DNA of 25,437 bases from a virus: positions 1-25,437 of the IMG/VR virus record IMGVR_UViG_3300009412_000031; one strand, 5' to 3'. How positions within the stretch are numbered: position 1 is the stretch's first letter; every line of letters starts with the position of its first letter. Both the position numbers and the translations under genes were made by a program. Below, one piece after another: positions 1 to 6,482 of the stretch. The notes below the pieces were generated by a model that was given only the letters and a program-made list of their open reading frames with translations, did not search any database and was not told the origin of the DNA.

Positions 1-45
1 CAGCGCGGCTATTTGAGCGTTTACCAGCTTGCGTAGGTCAGTCAT
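1..45 (-). CDS. start of a leftward prophage gene, truncated by the window
   Basis: A minus-strand reading frame opens with ATG at 45 and stays open to the window edge, giving only MTDLRKLVNAQIAAL. A GAGG lies about seven bases upstream of the ATG. It follows the Cro-like gene in the same direction with an 85-base gap, so it would be the second gene of the rightward-lambda-equivalent (cro) operon. Fifteen residues are too few to name a family. The call rests on position, open frame and the ribosome-binding site. Confidence 0.4.
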   Translation of the reverse strand, partial: MTDLRKLVNAQIAAL

Positions 46-130
46 TGGCAACCTCGTTTCCTTGGGGTTGGTGGGGTTCGCGCCCATCTGTTCGGTATGG
101 AAAAGACAGACAAAAAATCGTCGGAAGGGG

Positions 131-376
131 TCAGGCCGCAGTCGCTGGATTGCCGCTATCCTCGGATGGAAAGAAGTTTTCGGGACCAATTTCGATGTCG
201 CGTTCTTTGGCGATCCGAAGCAAAACAATCGCGTGCTTCATCGGGATAAGCCCGTCCGTTCCGCCGCGCTCTTTCGAGCACTTCCACATCGAAACGCGGG
301 TGCGGTGCACGCCGACTAAATCGGCTACTGCGGTCGGCCCTCCAAGGGCGGTGATAATGCTGTGTGCTGGTTCCAT
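131..376 (-). CDS. Cro/YdaS-like helix-turn-helix regulator
   Basis: An 81-residue protein with an N-terminal helix-turn-helix: residues about 5-30 read as helix, turn, recognition helix (GGPTAVADLVGVHRTRVSMW), the pattern of small phage Cro and YdaS-type regulators. It diverges from the S24 repressor gene at 471, the classical cI/cro arrangement. Inferred role: binding the shared operators to switch off repressor synthesis and open the leftward operon. A strong promoter lies directly upstream (383-411), and its predicted transcript would begin at or next to the ATG, which also lacks a Shine-Dalgarno sequence. The tail after about residue 65 has no recognisable domain. Long plus-strand frames over this stretch are shadows. 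Confidence 0.75.
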   Translation of the reverse strand: MEPAHSIITALGGPTAVADLVGVHRTRVSMWKCSKERGGTDGLIPMKHAIVLLRIAKERDIEIGPENFFPSEDSGNPATAA

Positions 377-382
377 AGTGCA

Positions 383-411
383 TATATCGCGATAATCACT
401 ACTTTAGTCAA
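383..411 (-). promoter_or_regulatory. sigma70-type promoter for the Cro-like gene
   Basis: On the minus strand TTGACT (406-411) and GATATA (383-388) are separated by exactly 17 bases. Transcription would start near 376, the first base of the Cro-like ATG, so the message may be leaderless. A 15-base dyad operator (387-401) fills the spacer, so a bound repressor would block polymerase. Confidence 0.7.
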
Positions 412-434
412 CTCTATTGTAGCGTTTTTCACCA
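387..434. promoter_or_regulatory. right-hand operator cluster (OR-like), two dyads
   Basis: Two 15-base imperfect palindromes lie between the divergent cro-like and repressor genes. Read on the minus strand they are TAGTGATTATCGCGA (387-401) and TGGTGAAAAACGCTA (420-434), centres 33 bases apart. They match the sites at 1764-1850, which fit a TAGYG-N5-CGCTA consensus. The first lies inside the cro promoter spacer. Binding by the S24 repressor and the Cro-like protein is inferred from position and repetition. Confidence 0.6.
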
Positions 435-470
435 TTTTAAGGACGTTGCGAAAATGACTACACATGGGGC

Positions 471-1094
471 ATGGATGTGATTGATGGCGAATGGATCAAA
501 GCCCGGATGACGGGGGATCGCGGCGAGCAGGCGCGGCTTGCTGCGGCAATGGGGATCGACAACGACAAAATATCGAAGGTTCTAAAGGGCCTGCGACGCG
601 TGCAGCCTAATGAGATACCGTTGGTTCTGGCATTCTTCGATGAGGACAGATCCAAGGCGACGCAGCATGGCCCAGAAAACCCGAACACCACCCTCGTTCC
701 AGTCTATGACGTTCAGGCCAGCGCAGGTTTTGGATCGTTGGTGGACTATGAGGAGCAGACCCACAGCCTCGCTTTCCCGCCGGATTATTTGAAGAGATTG
801 ACCGCAGGTTCAGCGAAAGACTTGGTGATAATAAGCACGAAGGGGGACTCTATGGAGCCAACCCTGCTGGATGACGATATTGTGCTGGTCGACATGTCAA
901 AGACCCACATGGGCTATGAAGGGATGTTTGTGCTGCGCCACAATGACACGCTGCTTGTCAAGCGGGCGGGCATGGCTGCGCAGGATGGCTTTGTGAACCT
1001 GATTTCGGACAACAAAGCGTACCCGCCGATACTGGCAAAACTCGATGATCTAACCGTAGTTGGCAAAGTTCTATGGTATGGGAGAAAAGTATGA
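471..1094 (+). CDS. CI/LexA-type phage repressor, S24 self-cleaving
   Basis: A 207-residue prophage repressor. The N-terminal 60 residues are helical and contain a helix-turn-helix (about 18-42: RLAAAMGIDNDKISKVLKG). The C-terminal half is a LexA-like S24 peptidase fold with the nucleophile in GDSMEP (Ser127) and the general-base Lys164 in LLVKRA. An Ala-Gly pair at 85-86 (ASAGFG) is the likely self-cleavage site, so RecA-stimulated cleavage on DNA damage would induce the prophage. ATG 471 is the first in-frame start after upstream stops. Its Shine-Dalgarno is poor: GGGG is too close. The stop overlaps the next start (ATGA). Operators lie on both sides of the operon. Confidence 0.9.
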   Translation: MDVIDGEWIKARMTGDRGEQARLAAAMGIDNDKISKVLKGLRRVQPNEIPLVLAFFDEDRSKATQHGPENPNTTLVPVYDVQASAGFGSLVDYEEQTHSLAFPPDYLKRLTAGSAKDLVIISTKGDSMEPTLLDDDIVLVDMSKTHMGYEGMFVLRHNDTLLVKRAGMAAQDGFVNLISDNKAYPPILAKLDDLTVVGKVLWYGRKV

Positions 1095-1366
1095 GCGACC
1101 AAGAGTTCAGGTTATTGCAGTTGAAGGTCGATAAAATGGAGGCCGAGATTCAACTTCTTGAGTTTGAGGTGAAAATTCTACGGCTCGGAATCGCAAAGCT
1201 GTCCACACAAGACATAGATATTCTAACCGCCGCTCAGGACCGAGACAGCCAAGCAGTAGCAAAGGCATACGGATCGATAAGGGAAACGTTTAAAGTTTTG
1301 CGCAAAATTGCTGATTACGACAGAGAACCTGGCGACTATCCAGACGAAGAAAGTGTGGACGCATGA
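1091..1366 (+). CDS. small coiled-coil protein in the lysogeny operon
   Basis: A 91-residue protein whose first 40 residues are a heptad-patterned coiled coil (LLQLKVDKMEAEIQLLEFEV). A polar helical part and an acidic tail follow. No family recognised. The start at 1091 overlaps the repressor stop as ATGA, and its own stop overlaps the next start in the same way, so translation is coupled to the repressor. Expression in the lysogen is therefore expected. A regulatory partner of the repressor or a lysogenic-conversion factor are both possible; nothing in the sequence decides between them. Confidence 0.7.
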   Translation: MSDQEFRLLQLKVDKMEAEIQLLEFEVKILRLGIAKLSTQDIDILTAAQDRDSQAVAKAYGSIRETFKVLRKIADYDREPGDYPDEESVDA

Positions 1367-1668
1367 GTAGCAACATAAGCGACTTTACAAAGCAAAACCG
1401 AACACCTGATCAGATAATGCGCCAGATAGATGACTTGCAAAAGCGCAACGAACCATCACATAGTGGCGGAGGAGGTGGTGGTTCAGATATGTTGGAAAAC
1501 AGAGTAGCAAAAATCGAAACTGACTTGACGGACATCAAGGTAGAGCTCGCGAAGATTTCGACCAAGCTTGACGCCAAGATTGATTACAAATGGCTCACTG
1601 TCTATGTGCTGGGCATCGTGGCCGTTATAATGCGGGCTGAGATCGCGGCTCTCTTCACCAGCGGCTAA
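1363..1668 (+). CDS. coiled-coil protein with C-terminal membrane anchor
   Basis: A 101-residue protein: polar N-terminus, a run of six glycines (about 36-41), a coiled coil (about 45-72, LENRVAKIETDLTDIKVELA) and one hydrophobic segment (about 76-97, starting WLTVYVLGIVAVIM). The coiled coil plus C-terminal anchor resembles XhlA-like and similar small phage membrane proteins, but placement directly behind the repressor argues against lysis. As the last gene of the operon expressed in the lysogen, a membrane superinfection-exclusion role is plausible but is inference only. It is translationally coupled by ATGA, and a terminator follows 37 bases after the stop. Confidence 0.7.
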   Translation: MSSNISDFTKQNRTPDQIMRQIDDLQKRNEPSHSGGGGGGSDMLENRVAKIETDLTDIKVELAKISTKLDAKIDYKWLTVYVLGIVAVIMRAEIAALFTSG

Positions 1669-1704
1669 GCAGATCAACCAAGCTGAAATACTTATCCGAA
1701 ATGA

Positions 1705-1726
1705 CCCCGCTCCGGCGGGGTTTTTT
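1705..1726 (+). terminator. intrinsic terminator of the repressor operon
   Basis: CCCCGC (1705-1710), loop TCCG, GCGGGG (1715-1720), then six T (1721-1726). It is a textbook rho-independent terminator, 37 bases after the anchor-protein gene and before the second operator cluster. Confidence 0.9.
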
Positions 1727-1763
1727 ATTGCGCCGACCCCGCGTCGACACGTGCAGTATAGCA

Positions 1764-1850
1764 TAGCGATTCTCGCGTTGTAGCGATGAAAATTCATTTT
1801 GTAGCGTTTATCTCTATTTTATCGCTTGCCTGATGTAGTGTTTATCGCTA
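1764..1850. promoter_or_regulatory. left-hand operator cluster (OL-like), three dyads and a half-site
   Basis: Sites on the plus strand are TAGCGATTCTCGCGT (1764-1778), half-site TAGCGATG (1781-1788), TAGCGTTTATCTCTA (1802-1816) and TAGTGTTTATCGCTA (1836-1850). The last is 13/15 identical to the minus-strand site at 387-401. The outer arms fit TAGYG-N5-CGCTA. Spacing of the last two (34 bases) matches that of the right-hand pair (33). The cluster controls the early recombination operon. Confidence 0.6.
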
Positions 1851-1854
1851 TCTT
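1826..1854 (+). promoter_or_regulatory. early promoter (PL-like) of the recombination operon
   Basis: TTGCCT (1826-1831) and TATCTT (1849-1854) have a 17-base spacer. The dyad at 1836-1850 lies in the spacer and touches the -10 hexamer, the same geometry as in the cro promoter. The first gene starts at 1887. Confidence 0.6.
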
Positions 1855-1886
1855 CATTCTCAACAACAACACGAGGATGAACGACA

Positions 1887-2084
1887 ATGACCCCGCATTT
1901 CTACAGCAACAGCGCAGGCAAGACGGCCACGCCCCAACAGATCGTGGCGCGGGTCAAGCCCTTCGCTACCGGCCTTCTGGTGGGCACGTCAGCGCCCTGC
2001 CCCGCCCCCACTTCTAAGCTGATCACGCCCTCATGGGTAATTGAGCCGCATGTTATCGACGCGGTGATTGGCGGTGCGTCGTGA
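1887..2084 (+). CDS. first gene of the early operon, unknown 65-aa protein
   Basis: A 65-residue protein of no recognised family, rich in Thr, Pro and Ala, with no membrane segment or metal motif. The start at 1887 is preceded by GAGGA at about ten bases. An overlapping frame from 1826 has no comparable ribosome-binding site. Its stop overlaps the GTG of the next gene (GTGA). That chained-overlap pattern, continued through the whole operon, is the main evidence that it is real. Confidence 0.55.
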   Translation: MTPHFYSNSAGKTATPQQIVARVKPFATGLLVGTSAPCPAPTSKLITPSWVIEPHVIDAVIGGAS

Positions 2085-2350
2085 GCGGCCCCCAAGCATT
2101 CCCCGCAGCATGGGGCAACCCAGAGCAAGGCGGCGATCACGTCGAGGGTATGACCCTGCGCGACTACTTCGCGGCACATGCACCAGAGCCTTCCGAGGCG
2201 TGGATCAGTGTGCAGCGCGGGATCGACCGGAATAGGAACCCGCACAACGAGCCTCACAAACCCGCACCACGTGACGATTTCCAGCTGATTGCTGAATATA
2301 AGTTCGCTCATGCCGACGCCATGGTTAAAGCCCGCGAGGCCGCGTCATGA
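2081..2350 (+). CDS. unknown 89-aa phage protein, GTG start
   Basis: An 89-residue hydrophilic protein with the stretch MTLRDYFAAHAP (about 24-35), a short signature I associate with small phage proteins of unknown function. It begins with GTG inside the overlap GTGA with the preceding stop and ends in an ATGA overlap, so it is translated by coupling. No enzymatic motif is visible. Confidence 0.65.
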   Translation: MSGPQAFPAAWGNPEQGGDHVEGMTLRDYFAAHAPEPSEAWISVQRGIDRNRNPHNEPHKPAPRDDFQLIAEYKFAHADAMVKAREAAS

Positions 2351-2724
2351 GCCGTTTCGCAGGTCACAAATACACATGGACGAAACCATTCACATCGGTT
2401 CGGCATAGCTGGGAGTTGCGCGGGCCAATCGGCGGCATCCACTTCCATGCCTCTCTGTCCCGCAATGATGAATACGAACCTTCGTGTGGTCTTGAGTTCC
2501 ATCACTGCTTTGACCCATCGGGCGGCAATCAAGCGCCCCATCACACCAACTGCCATGTAACAGGCGGTCAGTGCTGGCACGATGGAACGTCGCTTTATGC
2601 GAGTGAACACATCTGGCCCATCGTCAGGGACTACCTGCGGGGCGGTGAACACGCAGAAGTCTTTCGGCTCTTGGAGCGTGAATACGAAAAGCACTTTGAG
2701 GATTTTGCGGGGTATCGGTCATGA
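2347..2724 (+). CDS. unknown His/Cys-rich 125-aa phage protein
   Basis: A 125-residue protein unusually rich in histidine, tryptophan and aromatics. The middle (about 35-80) carries several His and Cys residues (CGLEFHHCF, HHTNCHV, CWHDG), which could bind a metal but do not form a standard zinc-finger spacing. The C-terminus is a charged helix (EVFRLLEREYEKHFEDF). No family recognised. It overlaps both neighbours by four bases. Confidence 0.65.
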   Translation: MSRFAGHKYTWTKPFTSVRHSWELRGPIGGIHFHASLSRNDEYEPSCGLEFHHCFDPSGGNQAPHHTNCHVTGGQCWHDGTSLYASEHIWPIVRDYLRGGEHAEVFRLLEREYEKHFEDFAGYRS

Positions 2725-3053
2725 GCTTCCAAACGCAAATATCCCCGCCGCTCTCTCGGCCCCCTCGCCTACGCCTCGACAAGATGCCCGCAGAGGACAG
2801 CACCGCTGATATCTCCGATGTCTGGGCTGACGAGGTTGAGAACGAGGAAGGCGCAATTGTGACCGCGTATTTTCGGCACACCAGCGACGACCACGGCGGC
2901 TTTTACGCTGACCTTATCGGGGTTGGCGTCATGACCGGCACGTCTGCTGTGATCTACAGCTACGACGGCGCGGTTGCGTGGTTTGGCTGGGAGACGGTGA
3001 ACCGGATTGAGAACGTACAGACGCAGGCAATCGCAGACGGGGTGGCGATATGA
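2721..3053 (+). CDS. unknown 110-aa phage protein
   Basis: A 110-residue acidic protein. A disordered Pro-rich N-terminus (1-20) is followed by a probable small beta-rich domain (about 45-95: IVTAYFRH, GFYADLIGVGV, AVIYSYDGAVAWFGW). No catalytic signature is visible and no family recognised. ATGA overlaps on both sides place it in the early operon. Overlapping minus-strand frames are shadows. Confidence 0.65.
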   Translation: MSFQTQISPPLSRPPRLRLDKMPAEDSTADISDVWADEVENEEGAIVTAYFRHTSDDHGGFYADLIGVGVMTGTSAVIYSYDGAVAWFGWETVNRIENVQTQAIADGVAI

Positions 3054-3283
3054 ATATCAGGGACCAGCTTTTAGAAGCAGCGGAAAGCTACGACGCCGCC
3101 GGATTGGATGGTGAATGTGGTGCCGACATGTGCCGAGCCGCCGTAGCTGCGCTGATTGCTGCGGAAGAAATGGCACAGGCTTACGCACAGTATGCGTCTC
3201 GCCCCGCCGCAGACAACCCCGACGATTGGCAGGCCATGCAAACTGCGTATGCCGCCTTCCGTGCCGCGACAGGTGCATCATGA
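3050..3283 (+). CDS. unknown 77-aa Ala-rich helical phage protein
   Basis: A 77-residue, alanine-rich, mostly helical protein (AAVAALIAAEEMAQAYAQYA) with two cysteines in GECGADMC. No family recognised. Four-base overlaps with both neighbours support it. Longer plus-strand frames over 3115-3429 and 3156-3854 include this region only as upstream extensions of the next genes. Confidence 0.6.
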   Translation: MNIRDQLLEAAESYDAAGLDGECGADMCRAAVAALIAAEEMAQAYAQYASRPAADNPDDWQAMQTAYAAFRAATGAS

Positions 3284-3429
3284 TCCGCCGCATCCTCGCC
3301 ATCCTTCGCAGCATCAAGGCCGATGCCCAATACATGAACGACCTGAAATACGAGTTCGACCGGATAGAGCGCAAGGCCATCCGAGACGCCGAACACAGCG
3401 CAGAGTTCCACGAGGAGAATGTGACATGA
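3280..3429 (+). CDS. unknown 49-aa phage peptide
   Basis: A 49-residue basic-then-acidic helical peptide (MIRRILAILRSIKADAQYMN). The start at 3280 lies in an ATGA overlap with the previous stop, and its stop at 3427-3429 overlaps the next ATG at 3426. The N-terminal amphipathic helix could sit on a membrane or bind a partner, but no family is recognised. The start choice follows the operon's strict overlap pattern. Confidence 0.55.
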   Translation: MIRRILAILRSIKADAQYMNDLKYEFDRIERKAIRDAEHSAEFHEENVT

Positions 3430-3854
3430 CCTTTGATACCAAAGATTACCTTGACGAAGATGAAATGAAGAGCATCGCGCGACAAGCCTTCAAAGAACAC
3501 TGCCTTGATAAATTCCGCGAAGACCACGAGCGGATTTTCGGCAACGTAGCGCACAAGATGGTGTGGGAAGAAGTTGATAAGGCCGTTGAGGGCGATATCG
3601 CTGAGATAATTGCAAAGCGCGTCAAGGCCGTGATGCAGGGAATCTCTTTACACACGATTTTCCGCCCCAAAAACGTCTGGGAAAAGAGCGACAGCGCTGG
3701 TCAGATTGAAATGAATCGGGCGGTCAGCGCCAATCGTGACATTATCAACACCAAGGTAGTTGAAGCGGCGGCGGGCATTACCACCCAAATGGTTTTTGAC
3801 GCGATGGCAGACGGTGATTTTAACTTCACTCTCTCCCCATCGAAGGGGGGCTGA
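3426..3854 (+). CDS. unknown 142-aa acidic helical phage protein
   Basis: A 142-residue, charged, largely helical protein (MTFDTKDYLDEDEMKSIARQ at the start), with a dense run of acidic and basic residues from 5 to 70 and a looser C-terminus ending SPSKGG. No membrane segment or catalytic motif. The start at 3426 overlaps the previous stop by four bases. The longer frame back to 3156 would run through two other genes and is not credible. Confidence 0.65.
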   Translation: MTFDTKDYLDEDEMKSIARQAFKEHCLDKFREDHERIFGNVAHKMVWEEVDKAVEGDIAEIIAKRVKAVMQGISLHTIFRPKNVWEKSDSAGQIEMNRAVSANRDIINTKVVEAAAGITTQMVFDAMADGDFNFTLSPSKGG

Positions 3855-3855
3855 C

Positions 3856-4041
3856 ATGCGCCCTGACCTACGCAGCCCCCGCGCCATCCGCCGCCAGAAC
3901 ATCCGCGACGTGTTCCTTGGCATCATCGGACTGACCGTTATCGCAATCGCTGTTTTCGCCGCGTCTTATACCGCAGCAGGATCGCAGTTCATCGAAGCGC
4001 AGGCAATCCACCCTGACTGCATGGGAGACGCCAAATGCTAG
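3856..4041 (+). CDS. single-pass membrane protein, 61 aa
   Basis: A 61-residue protein with an Arg-rich N-terminus (MRPDLRSPRAIRRQNIR) and one membrane helix (about 19-41, VFLGIIGLTVIAIAVFAASY). A short outer tail with two cysteines follows. The positive-inside rule puts the N-terminus in the cytoplasm. The ATG lies one base after the preceding stop, with GGGGGG upstream as ribosome-binding site. Function unknown; small early membrane proteins of phages often act on host physiology or exclude other phages. Confidence 0.6.
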   Translation: MRPDLRSPRAIRRQNIRDVFLGIIGLTVIAIAVFAASYTAAGSQFIEAQAIHPDCMGDAKC

Positions 4042-4232
4042 ACCTCGAAGCCGCCCTGAACGTCGCCAATGAAGCGCTGGCCGACGTGATGCTGGCCGCA
4101 GAGGTCGACGCGGACCTGCCCGACACGTCCTACGAGCGCCTGCGGAAGGCTTGCGACGATATCGACAGGCTGGCCCGCAACTACCCGAATTTCAAAGCAC
4201 GTAACGCAATTCAACGGAGGCTAACAGCATGA
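4035..4232 (+). CDS. unknown 65-aa phage protein
   Basis: A 65-residue helical protein (DLEAALNVANEALADVMLAA at the start) with acidic first half and basic second half. No family recognised. It overlaps the membrane-protein gene by seven bases and the next gene by four. AACGGAGG just before 4229 serves the following start. Confidence 0.6.
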   Translation: MLDLEAALNVANEALADVMLAAEVDADLPDTSYERLRKACDDIDRLARNYPNFKARNAIQRRLTA

Positions 4233-4441
4233 TGCACGACCAAGCACAGTTCAAGCGCCCCACCGGATATCGCGGTATGGCCCTGACGCAACTGATGGAT
4301 CGCCGCCCGTTCAAGCGCGGGTCCGCAGACTGGGAATACCGCACAATCGCCGCGTGGGTGTATCTGCAAATGGCAATGGGCCGTGCGTCCTGCGATTGGA
4401 CGCGCACCCCGCCCCGCGTGACCGTGGGGGCAGCAAAGTGA
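4229..4441 (+). CDS. unknown 70-aa phage protein
   Basis: A 70-residue basic protein (KRPTGYRGMALTQLMDRRPF in the first third). No family recognised. Two consecutive ATG codons (4229, 4232) follow a good AACGGAGG site, and either could initiate. The stop overlaps the GTG start of the next gene. Confidence 0.6.
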   Translation: MMHDQAQFKRPTGYRGMALTQLMDRRPFKRGSADWEYRTIAAWVYLQMAMGRASCDWTRTPPRVTVGAAK

Positions 4442-4641
4442 ACGACCTGCCCCCCAACAAGACGTTTGGCCGCAAGGACGCGTTCTTTAGCCTGTGCCTC
4501 GCGCCGCTGGAATACGTCACCAAATCCCTGCGCATGGGCGATGGCTGGGATCTGGCCGAGCTTACCCCATTCGTAAACCGATGCCGCGCTCTGGTGCAGG
4601 CATATGACGACCGCATGAAGGCGGCAGGAGAGGACAAATGA
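4438..4641 (+). CDS. unknown 67-aa phage protein, GTG start
   Basis: A 67-residue helical protein starting VNDLPPNKTFGRKDAFF. GTG at 4438 overlaps the previous stop (GTGA), and its stop overlaps the ATG of the Sak4-like gene. An upstream ATG in the same frame (4354) would lie deep inside the preceding gene, so the GTG start is preferred. It has no recognised domain. Its place directly before the recombinase suggests an accessory role, inferred from position only. Confidence 0.55.
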   Translation: MNDLPPNKTFGRKDAFFSLCLAPLEYVTKSLRMGDGWDLAELTPFVNRCRALVQAYDDRMKAAGEDK

Positions 4642-5564
4642 CACTGAAAATCACACACGCCGACGAGGTGATCGAAGTCAAAACGCTGTGCCTGACGATC
4701 TATTCGCAGCCCGGTCTAGGCAAGACAAGCCTCGCGTTCACGGCATCTAAGCCGCTGATGCTGGACTTTGACAAAGGTGCATACCGCGCCGTTGACCGCA
4801 AAGACGTTGTGCAAGTGAACGATTGGCGCGACGTGGCAGGCATCACCGCCGCTGACGTGGCCGAGTTTGACACAATCATCATTGATACCGTTGGCAAGGC
4901 GCTGGACTTCTTGGCCCAAGACATTCTTCGCAGCAATTCCAAGCTGGGGTATGGCGGGGCGTTGAACCAGCAAGGCTGGGGGCAGCTTGGGGCGCGCTTT
5001 AGCGCATACCTCAAGATGCTGCGCGGCTTCGGCAAAGACGTTGTCCTGATCTCGCATATGGACGAAAAATCCGATGGCGACACGATCAAAGAGCGCCTGA
5101 AAATCTCCGGCGGCACAAAAGACTTGGTGTTGACCGACAGCGACGTGATCGCCCGCATCTCCATCTACAACAAAGAGCGGCACCTCGTCTTTTCGCCAAC
5201 GGAAACCTCGTTTGGCAAAGACCCCGCGAACCTTGTCGATATCGGCCTGCCTGACGCCAGCGCCCCTGAGTTTAGCACCTGCCTAGAGGGCATCATCGCG
5301 CAGGTGAAAGACGGCCTGAACGCACTTTCTGAGGCGCAGATCGCCCGCAAGTCTGAGGTGGAGTGGTTCAACACCGCCCTGCCCGAAGTGAAGGACGCAG
5401 AAGGCATTAACGGCCTGTTGTCTCGCGCAAAGAAGGCAGGCCGTGACGTGCAGATGCTTTTGGTCGCACGCGCCAAGGAACTGCAACTGGAGTTCGACGC
5501 TGACGCCAAGAAATACGTCTACCTCGAAGAAACCGAAGAAGATCAGAAGGACCAAGCAGCATGA
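4638..5564 (+). CDS. Sak4-like RecA-fold phage recombinase (AAA_24 ATPase)
   Basis: A 308-residue P-loop ATPase. Walker A is SQPGLGKTS (residues about 23-31), a Walker B-like strand is DTIIIDT (about 79-85), and VVLISHMDEKS follows, the layout of AAA_24 'phage nucleotide-binding' proteins. Known family: Sak4-type proteins are RecA-like single-strand annealing recombinases, usually next to a phage SSB, as here two genes downstream. Inferred role: annealing and repair of phage DNA ends with SSB and NinB. The C-terminus (about 220-308) is helical and charged, outside the core fold. ATGA overlaps on both sides. Without a structural match, another AAA_24 function remains possible. Confidence 0.8.
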   Translation: MTLKITHADEVIEVKTLCLTIYSQPGLGKTSLAFTASKPLMLDFDKGAYRAVDRKDVVQVNDWRDVAGITAADVAEFDTIIIDTVGKALDFLAQDILRSNSKLGYGGALNQQGWGQLGARFSAYLKMLRGFGKDVVLISHMDEKSDGDTIKERLKISGGTKDLVLTDSDVIARISIYNKERHLVFSPTETSFGKDPANLVDIGLPDASAPEFSTCLEGIIAQVKDGLNALSEAQIARKSEVEWFNTALPEVKDAEGINGLLSRAKKAGRDVQMLLVARAKELQLEFDADAKKYVYLEETEEDQKDQAA

Positions 5565-5803
5565 CAGACGAAACCTACCGAGTGACAGCCGACGAGCTGC
5601 GACAGTTCGTAGAGCGGGCGGAACGGCTTGAATCGGATCGCAAAGACATTGCCGATCAGGTGAAGGACGTAATGGCCGAAGCCAAGGGGCGCGGCTACGA
5701 GCCGAAAATCATACGCAAGTGCCTGGCGCTTCGTAAACGCAGCAAGGACGAAATCGCAGAAGAAGACGCGGTGACGCAGATGTATATGGAGGCATTGGGC
5801 TGA
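5561..5803 (+). CDS. GapR-like (DUF2312) DNA-binding protein
   Basis: An 80-residue protein closely following the GapR/DUF2312 pattern: [20 protein letters not shown], then [28 protein letters not shown] and a C-terminal MYMEALG. In Caulobacter, GapR is an essential protein that clamps overtwisted DNA ahead of replication and transcription. This prophage copy lies between the recombinase and SSB, suggesting a role on phage DNA during replication or recombination, or competition with the host protein. Full length for the family (about 80-90 residues). The start is in an ATGA overlap; the stop shares one base with the SSB ATG. Confidence 0.85.
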   Translation: MTDETYRVTADELRQFVERAERLESDRKDIADQVKDVMAEAKGRGYEPKIIRKCLALRKRSKDEIAEEDAVTQMYMEALG

Positions 5804-6264
5804 TGGCTGGCAGTGTGAATAAAGTGATCCTGATCGGGAACTTGGGGCGCGATCCCGAAGTGCGCTCATTTCAGAACGGCAACAAGGTCTGCAACCTGCG
5901 GATTGCCACTTCCGAGACATGGAAAGACCGCGACAGCGGGGAACGCCGTGAAAAAGTTGAGTGGCACAGCGTCGCGATTTTCCAAGAGGGCCTTGTGCGG
6001 ATTGCTGAGCAGTACCTCAAGAAGGGCAGCAAGGTTTATATCGAAGGCCAGCTTCAGACGCGCAAGTGGCAGGACCAATCCGGCGCGGACAAGTACAGCA
6101 CCGAAGTTGTGCTGCAAGGCTTCGGCGGCACCCTGACGATGCTGGACGGAAACGGTGGCGGCTCGGATAGCGGCGGCGGTCAGTCTGGCGGCGGCTATGA
6201 CAGCGGCGCGTCTGGTGGCGGGTACGGCGGATCGCGTGACCTCGGAGACGAGGTGCCCTTCTGA
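5803..6264 (+). CDS. ssb: single-stranded DNA-binding protein
   Basis: A 153-residue SSB. The OB fold (about 4-112) starts [18 protein letters not shown] and includes [18 protein letters not shown] and [12 protein letters not shown] Gly/Ser-rich linker (about 116-146) leads to the acidic tip GDEVPF, the conserved docking tail for recombination and replication partners. It coats single-stranded phage DNA, and the adjacent Sak4-like protein is the expected partner. The length is slightly short for a bacterial SSB because of the compact linker. Clear family membership; it is phage-encoded by context. Confidence 0.95.
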   Translation: MAGSVNKVILIGNLGRDPEVRSFQNGNKVCNLRIATSETWKDRDSGERREKVEWHSVAIFQEGLVRIAEQYLKKGSKVYIEGQLQTRKWQDQSGADKYSTEVVLQGFGGTLTMLDGNGGGSDSGGGQSGGGYDSGASGGGYGGSRDLGDEVPF

Positions 6265-6482
6265 CCCCTCACGGGAAAGCGCGGCTTATCGCCCGCATTA
6301 ACGCCTTCACCAGCCTGAGCGACCTTGCAGGCTGGTGGAAAAATAACCTCGCGTATCCGTATCAGCGCGACCCCGACATCATTGCAGCGAAAGACAAGCG
6401 GAAAGGACAGCTAGATGGCAACGCGCACCGTGACCAATCAGCAGCAGCTAGACAGCCTGATCGCCCTGCTAAAAGCGCGTGA
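6261..6482 (+). CDS. probable small phage gene with a CTG start, 73 aa
   Basis: The 150 bases between SSB and NinB would otherwise be the only sizeable gap in this part of the array. One frame is open from a TGA at 6237-6239 to 6482 and has no ATG, GTG or TTG near its beginning. It does have CTG at 6261, forming CTGA with the SSB stop exactly as ATGA/GTGA does elsewhere, and GAGG at 6250-6253 seven bases before it. The predicted protein looks coding: [20 protein letters not shown], then GWWKNNL, and [14 protein letters not shown]. The last 20 or so residues run inside the NinB gene and look less natural, so a different end or a recent frameshift is possible. No family name. Confidence 0.4.
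   Translation: MTPHGKARLIARINAFTSLSDLAGWWKNNLAYPYQRDPDIIAAKDKRKGQLDGNAHRDQSAAARQPDRPAKSA

Noticed and set aside
1456-1490. Short GGA/GGT-rich stretch as a repeat array
   Set aside because: It merely encodes six glycines in the membrane-anchored protein and is not repeated elsewhere.
3156-3854. Start at 3156 for the 142-aa phage protein
   Set aside because: The extra 90 residues are His/Arg/Pro-rich frameshift-like sequence over two coupled genes. ATG 3426 sits in an ATGA overlap as in the rest of the operon.
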